Positions 1 through 6,300 of a stretch of 26,304 nucleotides of DNA are shown here, one piece after another. Within the stretch, counting starts at the first letter, position 1, and each line of letters begins with the position of its first letter. A model generated the notes under the pieces. The model worked only from the letters and a program-made list of their open reading frames with translations, made no database searches and was not told the origin of the DNA. Position numbers and translations under genes: made by a program. Source of the stretch: a virus; the IMG/VR virus record IMGVR_UViG_3300021197_000202, positions 1 to 26,304 of that record, one strand, 5' to 3'.

Positions 1-1
1 G

Positions 2-262
2 AAGTCAACGTCAACTATCAATCATGATCGAGACTGCAAAAAAACAGAACCGGCACAACCTCAAGCAGCAGCTAGAGAGCCTGTTCGCATTAGGCGAGAT
101 ACTTCAAAGGGCCATTACAAAAGAAAGCTAAAGAATAGGTTTCGTGACATACTTCAGAGCGATCTGGATTACGCCGTAAAGCACGAGTTAATCTACGCAG
201 CCAAATGGCAGGATCATCAGCGCAGCATAAAGAAAAAAACTAAGGTAGGTGGAACGCTATGA
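2..262 (+). CDS. Partial basic hypothetical protein (C-terminal 86 aa)
   Basis: Frame 2 is open from the window edge to a TGA at 260-262 and contains no ATG, so the gene starts before the window. The visible 86 residues are rich in Lys and Arg, with a Pro/Ala/Gln-rich stretch near the front and a KxKNRFRDIL-type basic segment in the middle. I do not recognise a family. Its stop overlaps the next gene's start as ATGA (259-262). That coupling is the best evidence that this otherwise anonymous frame is real. It belongs to a plus-strand transcription unit that runs towards the lysis genes, opposite to the structural operon. It could be an early or regulatory protein; function unknown. Confidence 0.55.
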   Translation, partial: KSTSTINHDRDCKKTEPAQPQAAAREPVRIRRDTSKGHYKRKLKNRFRDILQSDLDYAVKHELIYAAKWQDHQRSIKKKTKVGGTL

Positions 263-369
263 GCGAAGAGGAAATGGAAAAGAAAATTGAGATTGCAGGC
301 GCGGTCGGCGCGTTTGTAGGCTTTGCCAGTGGGGTTGTCGTAATGACCCTGGTAGCTATTATATTTTAG
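259..369 (+). CDS. 36-aa single-pass membrane peptide
   Basis: The ATG at 259 overlaps the previous stop (ATGA), and the frame closes with TAG at 367-369. The product has an acidic/basic head (MSEEEMEKK) followed by about 25 hydrophobic residues (IAGAVGAFVGFASGVVVM and on) ending in IIF, a clear single transmembrane helix with the N-terminus probably cytoplasmic. AGGT/GGTGG just upstream can serve as ribosome binding site. Family unknown. Small one-TM phage peptides can be pinholin-like, superinfection-exclusion or membrane-takeover proteins, but nothing here decides between these. The opposite orientation to the known lysis cassette argues against it being the main holin. Confidence 0.55.
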   Translation: MSEEEMEKKIEIAGAVGAFVGFASGVVVMTLVAIIF

Positions 370-383
370 GAAGGAAACAAACC

Positions 384-518
384 ATGCTCACTTATCTAAT
401 CAAGAAAATATTTGGGGTCACTTTGGTGATTAGTACAGGCAAGTCAAGCGACCGGATGGAACACAACATTAGGCATCGCAAGAAAGTCGAAGACGCTATA
501 AAGAAAAATAATGATTAG
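384..518 (+). CDS. 44-aa small basic protein
   Basis: The ATG at 384 lies 5 nt after a strong AGGAAGGAAAC ribosome binding site (369-379). The frame closes with TAG at 516-518. The N-terminal half (MLTYLIKKIFGVTLVIS) is hydrophobic and amphipathic and could insert into or lie on the membrane. The C-terminal half is charged (RHRKKVEDAIKKNND). No family recognised. It is the last plus-strand gene before the convergent gap and sits 14 nt after the preceding membrane peptide, so the two are probably co-transcribed. Its good ribosome binding site and position in a tight series are the support; it is too short for codon-usage arguments. Confidence 0.5.
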   Translation: MLTYLIKKIFGVTLVISTGKSSDRMEHNIRHRKKVEDAIKKNND

Positions 519-525
519 AAAATAA

Positions 526-650
526 TCGTGTGGGTGGCCGTTGAAAGGAATGCTGGCACATTTGGTAGCAACGTCATCCTAGGCTAAACAACCGCCGTCG
601 CACTACCCACGGCAAGTCGATTTTACTTGTGATGATAGCCACCCACTCGA
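526..650. other. Long inverted repeat enclosing hairpins between convergent genes
   Basis: Arms 526-538 and 638-650 are inverted repeats matching at 12 of 13 positions (9 of these contiguous: GTGGGTGGC / GCCACCCAC). They enclose 99 nt. Inside are further short stems: CGTTG/CAACG (539-543/569-573, directly stacked on the outer arm), GCCGT/ACGGC (594-598/609-613) and CAAGT/ACTTG (613-617/625-629). The element begins 7 nt after the plus-strand gene stop and 5 nt before the endolysin stop, so it fills the convergent gap exactly. The minus-strand RNA continues into a T-rich run (TTATTTTCT); the plus side does not. It may be a bidirectional terminator or a structured RNA. No known RNA family was recognised. 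Confidence 0.45.
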
Positions 651-655
651 TATTT

Positions 656-1177
656 CTATACAGGTTTTGTAGCCATCTCAAGAGCTGTTTCAAGAGTTTC
701 TTTATTTCTTCGCGTCCATCCTTTGCCGAAAGTCTCAAAGGTTTTAAGCCCTTCATAAAACTTCTGCCGAGTATGATACACAGACTCGATGATCCGGTCT
801 GGATCTAAGTCAGCAACAGCCTGCAATGTCATAGGCCCGATTGCCCCGTCCTGTTTCGCTCCAACGGCACGTTGAATAGCCTTGGCTGGCCGACCGCTGC
901 CAGAGTTTACAGCCCAATCAAATGCGCACCAATCAACACCGCTTGGGAGATCGTCACCGCGAACCTTATCCCAATAGTTTTTCTTGTAGATCGGAGCTAC
1001 GTCATCAGGCGTCAGGTCTCGCATCTCTTGCTCAGTGCTTTCCCGGCCAATCCACTTGTCATAGACAGCCTTGGTTACACCAAGATTAGTCATTCCACCC
1101 GGATCTTTTGGATGATTTACAAAGCCGCCTTCGTGCTTCAATAGCATTCTCAAGCAGTGTCCAAAGTTCTCTTTCAT
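656..1177 (-). CDS. Endolysin, GH108 muramidase with peptidoglycan-binding tail
   Basis: The product is 173 aa. It hydrolyses the glycan backbone of the host cell wall at the end of infection. The N-terminus carries the glycoside hydrolase 108 signature KHEGGFVNHPKDPGG followed by TNLGVT, with E16 of the EGG motif as the expected catalytic acid. Residues 80-122 (VDWCAFDWAVNSGSG, then AIQRAVGAKQDGAIGPMTL) match the C-terminal peptidoglycan-binding/zliS half of the family. No signal peptide is seen, so export needs a holin. I chose the ATG at 1177 rather than the upstream ATG at 1240: it makes an ATGA overlap with the holin stop, has AAAAGGA about 8 nt upstream, and starts right at the conserved domain. 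Confidence 0.9.
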   Translation of the reverse strand: MKENFGHCLRMLLKHEGGFVNHPKDPGGMTNLGVTKAVYDKWIGRESTEQEMRDLTPDDVAPIYKKNYWDKVRGDDLPSGVDWCAFDWAVNSGSGRPAKAIQRAVGAKQDGAIGPMTLQAVADLDPDRIIESVYHTRQKFYEGLKTFETFGKGWTRRNKETLETALEMATKPV

Positions 1178-1518
1178 TTCTTCAATCCTTTTACTGTACG
1201 GATTCCAAACGATGCAGCAATCGAAGCATACATTGCCCATGAAAACCAGCTTGGTGCAGCCTCTAAGTTCTTAAAGCCCTGCTCCATGTACGGCTGTAAC
1301 CCAGGTATGAAGCTCCCCAGCACGATTGCAATGAAGCATAGCGTCCAGGCTTCATCCTTCCAACTGTCACGACTAGCCTCAATAGCAGCCTGCTCCCAAG
1401 ATATTTCCCCGGTAGCGATCTTCATTTTTGTTTCAGCTTCCGCTTTCTTCACCGCAGTCTTGCCATCGATGTAGCTGGTAGCCAGACCGCCAAGCGATCC
1501 TAAGATCTGACCTATCAT
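1174..1518 (-). CDS. Holin, GTA-type three-TM family
   Basis: A 114-aa membrane protein directly upstream of the endolysin and coupled to it by ATGA. The N-terminus is a small hydrophobic segment (residues 3-16, GQILGSLGGLATSY). A charged amphipathic region follows (17-55), then hydrophobic helices at about 57-74 (AWTLCFIAIVLGSFIPG) and 90-107 (SWFSWAMYASIAASFGI), and a basic end (RTVKGLKK). This pattern, including the SWKDEAWTL and PSWFSWA segments, fits the 'holin of 3TMs' family described for gene-transfer-agent release and common in marine podoviruses. Expected role: time-dependent inner-membrane lesions that let the endolysin through. The call rests on topology and position; no alignment was run. 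Confidence 0.75.
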   Translation of the reverse strand: MIGQILGSLGGLATSYIDGKTAVKKAEAETKMKIATGEISWEQAAIEASRDSWKDEAWTLCFIAIVLGSFIPGLQPYMEQGFKNLEAAPSWFSWAMYASIAASFGIRTVKGLKK

Positions 1519-1823
1519 TTCTTAGCCTCCATAGCATTAAACCCGAAGTAAGCAGCAACCACACCCGAAGCAGCAACCACATACACTGTAGCAATGTCAG
1601 CAATTAGATCCGCAGCAGTGTCTAGGCCCAACGCAGAGGCCGCTACAATGGCGAAAGGGTATAGAAGCATACCAGCAGCGCAGGCAACAGTTAAACGGCG
1701 CTGTGTGTCGCGCTTAGAATCGGCATCATTAAGCTCTCGCCAGCGATCCTCTAGGGCAAGCTTCTGCCATTCAACCTCATCGATCTTACCGTCTTTGTTT
1801 ACGTCATATTTATCAAAAGTCAT
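1515..1823 (-). CDS. EF-hand calcium-binding protein with two TM helices
   Basis: This 102-aa protein begins with one canonical EF-hand loop, residues 7-18: D7, N9, D11, G12, I14, D15 and E18 occupy the calcium-ligand and turn positions (DVNKDGKIDEVE). A charged helix (20-42) and two hydrophobic segments at about 44-66 and 72-95 follow, then EAKK. It overlaps the downstream holin by ATGA (1515-1518) and the upstream 43-aa gene by ATGA (1820-1823), so it is translated as part of the lysis cassette. It could be a second holin, an antiholin, or a calcium-responsive membrane partner. Only the calcium site and topology are visible, and calcium dependence is inference. Confidence 0.75.
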   Translation of the reverse strand: MTFDKYDVNKDGKIDEVEWQKLALEDRWRELNDADSKRDTQRRLTVACAAGMLLYPFAIVAASALGLDTAADLIADIATVYVVAASGVVAAYFGFNAMEAKK

Positions 1824-1951
1824 TTCTGATTCCTCGCTTTCTGAAGAAGCTGCAAAACATCCAAAAACTGACGCCCCGACTTTGCAGCCAAGCCCTCAAT
1901 GATTAGCTCAACATTCTGATCAAACTGACGTATGATCTCTGCGTCTTTCAT
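1820..1951 (-). CDS. 43-aa hypothetical helical protein
   Basis: The ATG at 1951 follows immediately after the TAG of the upstream 158-aa gene (TAGATG). Its TGA overlaps the EF-hand gene start as ATGA. The product (starting MKDAEIIRQFDQNVELIIEG and ending LLQKARNQK) is soluble, charged and probably one or two helices, with hydrophobics spaced as in an amphipathic helix. No family recognised. Both end junctions are perfect coupling signals and it exactly fills an otherwise unexplained 131-nt space in a tightly packed operon, which is why I accept it despite its size. A role in lysis regulation is suggested only by its neighbours. Confidence 0.6.
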   Translation of the reverse strand: MKDAEIIRQFDQNVELIIEGLAAKSGRQFLDVLQLLQKARNQK

Positions 1952-2428
1952 CTACCATTTCGCCTGTTTTTTGCCGAGCAAAAAAATCCCCACGCCGAGG
2001 ATACCAACGCCTGATACCACCACCAGAATGCCCAGAGTCCACTCGATAATCGTCTGTTTAATCTCCGCCTTACGATATAAAGTTTTCTGACGATCCTTGC
2101 GCACTTGCGCTTCGATGCGCAGGAGTTCTTGCCAAGCCGACTGGCCGTAGCCGAACTGAATATATTGCTTAATGTCTGCACGCAGAGCCTCCGCCTGTTT
2201 CTTTTTGGCAAAGATGTCCATCGCACTGGGGCCACTGCCGCCAAACAGTACGGCATACCACGGCTGGTTTTCCGCTGACTTATGCGCGAACTCTAAGTCA
2301 GAAATAGCACCAGCAAATTTGGCCAGATCATTAGATATGCCGCCAATGTCCTTGCCGAGCTGGATACCTTTCTTGATAGCAGATACGGCGGTCTGCGCTG
2401 CGGCAAAAGCTGTAAACGGATCAATCAT
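1952..2428 (-). CDS. Hypothetical protein with C-terminal TM helix (158 aa)
   Basis: Starts MIDPFTAFAAAQTAV, with a small hydrophobic/Ala-rich opening, a Gly-rich turn (GIQLGKDIGGISNDL), a long charged helical region (75-128) and one strong transmembrane helix at about 129-152 (WTLGILVVVSGVGILGVGIFLL) followed by GKKQAKW. The ATG overlaps the upstream 57-aa gene stop as ATGA (2425-2428). I have the impression of similar uncharacterised proteins beside tail fibre and lysis genes in marine podoviruses but cannot name a family. Tail-anchored topology with a long cytoplasmic helical arm would suit a spanin-like or holin-modulating role, but no spanin signature (lipobox, periplasmic arm) is present. 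Confidence 0.75.
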   Translation of the reverse strand: MIDPFTAFAAAQTAVSAIKKGIQLGKDIGGISNDLAKFAGAISDLEFAHKSAENQPWYAVLFGGSGPSAMDIFAKKKQAEALRADIKQYIQFGYGQSAWQELLRIEAQVRKDRQKTLYRKAEIKQTIIEWTLGILVVVSGVGILGVGIFLLGKKQAKW

Positions 2429-2598
2429 GTTTCAACAAACCTTGTGGGACAAACGTAAAGATAGCTGACACGATATATTCTATCATACCAGCTACCATTC
2501 TTTGTGCCGCCACAGTCATAGTAACAGTATTGAAATAAATAGTTCCCGTCTTGTGTCCAAGCGTGGTTGAATGAGACAAAGGCAAGAACACAGATCAT
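2425..2598 (-). CDS. 57-aa Cys-containing protein, possibly secreted
   Basis: Read directly from the bases: the ATG at 2598 overlaps the upstream stop (TGATG) and its TGA overlaps the next start (ATGA), so it is coupled on both sides and fills the whole gap. The product begins with a hydrophobic stretch (MICVLAFVSF) like a very short signal sequence. A compact Tyr/Cys-rich body follows, with Cys at residues 25, 29 and 50 (YCYYDCGG and LYVCPTRF) as well as C3. The aromatic content, GG turn and paired cysteines suggest a small folded, perhaps disulfide-bonded, periplasmic or virion protein. Family unknown to me. The hydrophobic head is short for a signal peptide, so export is uncertain. Confidence 0.65.
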   Translation of the reverse strand: MICVLAFVSFNHAWTQDGNYLFQYCYYDCGGTKNGSWYDRIYRVSYLYVCPTRFVET

Positions 2599-2792
2599 CA
2601 GCCCATCTTCGTCAGGACTGCAAGCAAGAGCGCAATGATTGAGCCTGTAGTTGCAAGCATAATGCTTTCCATTCGTTTGACGCGACCAAACAAATCTTTG
2701 AATTGAATCTTCATCTCAGTTTGAATTGCAATTACTTGCTTCTCCATGTTGTCGATCCGTTCATGTGCTGATGCTGCTGTTCTTTTATCCAT
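2598..2792 (-). CDS. Coiled-coil plus TM protein, haemolysin XhlA-like
   Basis: This 64-aa protein has a charged N-terminal helix with heptad-like hydrophobic spacing (about residues 8-44: HERIDNMEKQVIAIQTEM and on to RVKRMESI). One transmembrane helix follows (about 44-62, MLATTGSIIALLLAVLTK). Helical arm then C-terminal TM is the architecture of the XhlA/haemolysin family found in phage lysis cassettes, where it associates with holin and endolysin on the membrane. The start overlaps the end of the upstream 71-aa gene by 8 nt. The XhlA assignment is by architecture only; a generic membrane-anchored coiled coil is the alternative. Confidence 0.7.
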   Translation of the reverse strand: MDKRTAASAHERIDNMEKQVIAIQTEMKIQFKDLFGRVKRMESIMLATTGSIIALLLAVLTKMG

Positions 2793-3000
2793 CTTCTTCT
2801 TCCGGTTGTTTTAGTGCTGCCTTCAGCCGCGCTATAAAGAACTCACGGCCACCTTGAAGCTGCGTCAGGTTAAACTGTGCTGAACCAATCTTCTGATCCA
2901 GTGAGCCGATATGATTGATGCAGACCTTTGCCTCGTCTGACAGTTGATCTTCAGTGTACTCGATGTCGTCAATCGTAATGACCTTTTTGTCTTCAGTCAT
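2785..3000 (-). CDS. Conserved small phage protein, DUF6447-like (71 aa)
   Basis: The start at 3000 is preceded by a strong AAGGAG ribosome binding site (AAAAGGAGATCACT-ATG). The sequence MTEDKKVITIDDIEYTEDQL then DEAKVCINHIGSLDQKIGSA, with later QLQGGREFFIARLKAAL, has the pattern of a short family I remember from marine phages: an acidic N-terminus naming a 'DD(I/T)EY' motif and one long helix ending in an FFIxxL segment. I associate it with DUF6447 from memory. The fold is probably a helical hairpin with coiled-coil character. Molecular role is unknown. It sits just after the tail fibre and the 102-aa protein, where small assembly factors or virion decorations are common. Confidence 0.75.
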   Translation of the reverse strand: MTEDKKVITIDDIEYTEDQLSDEAKVCINHIGSLDQKIGSAQFNLTQLQGGREFFIARLKAALKQPEEEDG

Positions 3001-3022
3001 AGTGATCTCCTTTTAAGTTAAG

Positions 3023-3331
3023 TTAAGCAGCCCAAGGTGTTCCCGAGGCTTCGGTTGGGTTTACCATCGCATCAATCTTTGCCGCGATAGCAGCTTCAGT
3101 ATCAGCCTGTGATACACTACCCCAGACCCAGCCCTGCGCCTGTGCTTCAGTCACGTCAGCATACGCAACAAAGTCAGCGGCAGATGGGTCAGGTGTTAAG
3201 CCCACTGTGCCATAGGATGACGCAGAATGATCTCCGTCAACGCCTGTGCAGCGCCAGTGTACTACGTTAATTCCACCTGTTGCGATGTCGTGTTCGCATG
3301 TGGGGATGGACCAAGTGTATTCGATAGCCAT
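3023..3331 (-). CDS. Conserved phage protein, DUF7936-like (102 aa)
   Basis: Begins MAIEYTWSIPTCEHDIATGG, then VVHWRCTGVDGDHSASSYG, then a helical C-terminal half with VTEAQAQGWVWGSV and AAIAAKIDAMVNP. The front half looks like a small beta domain (YxWxI, VxxWRCTG) and the rear half like a helical segment. I recall this pattern from uncharacterised small proteins next to tail fibres in many marine phages (DUF7936 by memory). A GGATAA ribosome binding site lies at the fibre gene's 3' end, 6 nt between stop and start. The adjacency suggests a fibre-associated virion protein or assembly helper, but that is inference. Confidence 0.75.
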   Translation of the reverse strand: MAIEYTWSIPTCEHDIATGGINVVHWRCTGVDGDHSASSYGTVGLTPDPSAADFVAYADVTEAQAQGWVWGSVSQADTEAAIAAKIDAMVNPTEASGTPWAA

Positions 3332-3337
3332 TTGAGT

Positions 3338-6300
3338 TTATCCTTCTAGGGCTGTGATGCGGGTTTCAAGTGCATCAATTTTGGTGAGAGCTTCTTGCAG
3401 TGCAGCGGTCAGCAGTGGAACCAACTTGCTTTGGTCAATGCCCTGATAGTCAGGGACACTGCGAGTACCCATGACAGCTTCAGTGACCACGCTACCCTCA
3501 TCGTTTAGAACCGCAGGGGTAACTTCATACTCTTCGTCACGCATTGCGTCTTTCGTGCCTGTGACAGCTTCAGGGACGACCTCTTGTGCCTCGTGAGCAA
3601 GGAAGCCATCGACACGAGTACCGTTAGCAATCCACTCAAAGTTGACAGGGTTCAACGCTTGGACACGGGCAGATGCACCTGTCATTGGCTGGGCGTCAGT
3701 CTTTAGGCGGTAGTCTGAGGATGTGTTGTAGGCGGTGGAAGTTGATGTTGTATCTATTGAGCCAACATCTGAACTAGCCCTAACAAATCTTATTGCCTCC
3801 TGGGATGTCCCGCCAGTATCATCATTGCCCAAAAGAATTTGAACTGCCCCATCCCTAACAAAATAAGCAAAACCATCGCCATCCAAAACGATCCCAGAAC
3901 CAGCGGCAGTTTTTGTGGTTTTGTTTACGAAGACATCGCCAGAGAGGTAGAGGTTTTCAAACCGTGATGTGGGATGTCCAAGATTTATGGCGTTGTCGTT
4001 ATTTGCACCAGTGTTAGTTACTGGGTTAATAAATGGTTGCCCTCCAGATGATGCAAACCCAATGCCACCAGTGGCGGCAATGCCAGCGATATACGAAGAG
4101 CCGCCAGCAGTCCCAATACTCCCCACCGTGGAGCCGTCTTTATTGAACACCATGATGTCGCCATTTGAACCAGTCCTGTTTCCGTAAAAGCAGGGGCCGT
4201 TATCTGCTGCAACAGTTAGATAATCTGTTGGCGTGTATGACATGCCAGTAAGTGATGAAGTTACACGCAACCCATAGGCGGTGGTAGTATTTGCGACAGA
4301 AAGCACGCCCGAGGAGCCGATGCGCATGGCTTCTGAGGAGTTGGGGCGGAAACTAATATCCCCTCCAGAACCGCTTGGCGTAATAAGGAATAAGTCATTA
4401 CCGCTAGTAGATATGCTGGCGCTGCCGCCACTGTTTGCAACTGTTACGAAAGCAGAGCTTGTGGTGCTTTCAAACGTAGCGGTATTTGTTGAGCCCTGAA
4501 CATGCAAAGCAGAACTAGGCGAACCCGTCCCAATGCCTACCCGTCCCGATGAGTCTATGCGCATGGCTTCGGATTGCGTAGCAGCAGCACCCAATGAAGC
4601 GCCTCTTACCACAGAACCAAACGCTAGGTGGTTGGTAGTGTCTGAATTGGGTTGTTGAGATTTATAACTTTCAATATAGTGACCTAAATTTTTGCTGCGA
4701 TCACCGTTATTAGGCATCATTTGCAAGGTCACATATTCTGAACCAGCAGTAGTGTATGAATCACTGCCAAACCTATATACCGCACGTTCTGATGTAAGGT
4801 CATTCCCTGACTCAAACCAAGCACTGATGTCGCCAGAAATTGATTTTTCTTTCTGACTATCGCTAAGAGAAGACCACGAATAAAACTTATTGACGTGCAG
4901 ACCAGCATAAGGATCACTCGTCCCAATGCCTACCGATCCGCTGCTACGTTCAATAAACATTGCAACGCCATTATAAACTCCAGCATCAGTGTATTTTGCA
5001 ATAGTTAAGTTGGAGCCAGAATCAGAGCCGCTTTCTGCCGTAGAGTTTGCATAAATATTCCATCGGGTTGAACCTGACGTACTAAAGTTTAAGTTTCGGT
5101 TAATACCAGCAGGCCCGTCAATGCGAACATGATTTAAACTGGAAGTGTTATAAACATGCAAAGCATCATCAGGCGAACTCGTCCCAATGCCTACCGATCC
5201 ATTGTTGGTGATGCGCATGGCTTCGGAGGCGTTGATGCGGAACAACATAAAGTCACCAGCGTGTGAGTAGCTAATTCGACCTACATCAATATCATCCGTA
5301 TCGCCAAAGAAGATGTGACTAAAGTTGTCATTAGCTGCCTCAATCGCAACAACCGCAAAGCCGTCTGTGTCTGCAACGTGAAGCTCGTAGCTTGGCGAAC
5401 CAGTACCAATGCCTACGTTTCCTGAATCGCTTACAGTAAACTGGGGTGTAGGTAGAGTACTATTATGGAAATTTAAATCTCCATCAACATCAACGCCAAT
5501 CTGCCACGTTTCTGCACCTGCGTTTTCCTCAATGCTAATCGCAAATCCACTTGAGTTTGTCTCGACACTAAGTGGCGCTTCAGTTGCAGCAGCCCCAATG
5601 CTTACGTTGCCCGAGTCATCAAACGTAACAGATGCAGTTGTGCTTCCGCTGTTATAAAAACCTAGTGAGCCATCACTTTCTACCCCAATAGCATAAGCCT
5701 CAACACCACTAGCTTCTTCGATAGCTATAGCGTGATTATTCGCATTGGTCTTTACAGCAAGAAGCCCATCAGCACCGCCGCCAATACTGCCGATTTCTAG
5801 CTTCTCCGCACTCGCTGACCACACCATTTTTGGCGTCGTTCCTGTGTTTTCGTAGAAGCTGATGTCGCCTGTAGTGTGGTCTATTCTAAGCCTTTCGGTC
5901 GCTGTCGACCCATCATCTGATAAGGTTTTTATCATCAAACGAGAATTGCTTGACTGAAGCTGTGTGTTTTTGTCAGTAGTGTCAGTCTCGTATAGATTTA
6001 AACGTGTATTGGGAGCAGATATTTCTACAGCCCCATCCACAGTCAGCCCATCAGCCGTGATAGTCGATTGTACATTTAGAGGGCCAGTCATGGTATCGCC
6101 AGTGGTTTCAACAAAACCGGAGCTATCAATAGCAGCAGACTGCCAAGCAGAACCGTTGTAGATCTTCAGCACATTAATGGTTGTATTAAAATACTGGTCC
6201 CCAGCAGTCAGGGCATTCCCATCATTATCTGTTGTGGGATCTGAAGCCTTAGCCCCGAGATAGATGTCTGTAAACTCATCAAGCGCAGCCTCAGCCGCAA

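Noticed and set aside
574-756. 60-codon minus-strand frame running from the endolysin 3' end into the convergent gap
   Set aside because: Overlaps the endolysin in another frame and the inverted-repeat element; no ribosome binding site and an unlikely product.
1178-1240. 21-residue N-terminal extension of the endolysin from the ATG at 1240
   Set aside because: It would lie wholly inside the holin gene. The ATG at 1177 has an AGGA and a perfect ATGA junction and begins at the conserved GH108 domain.
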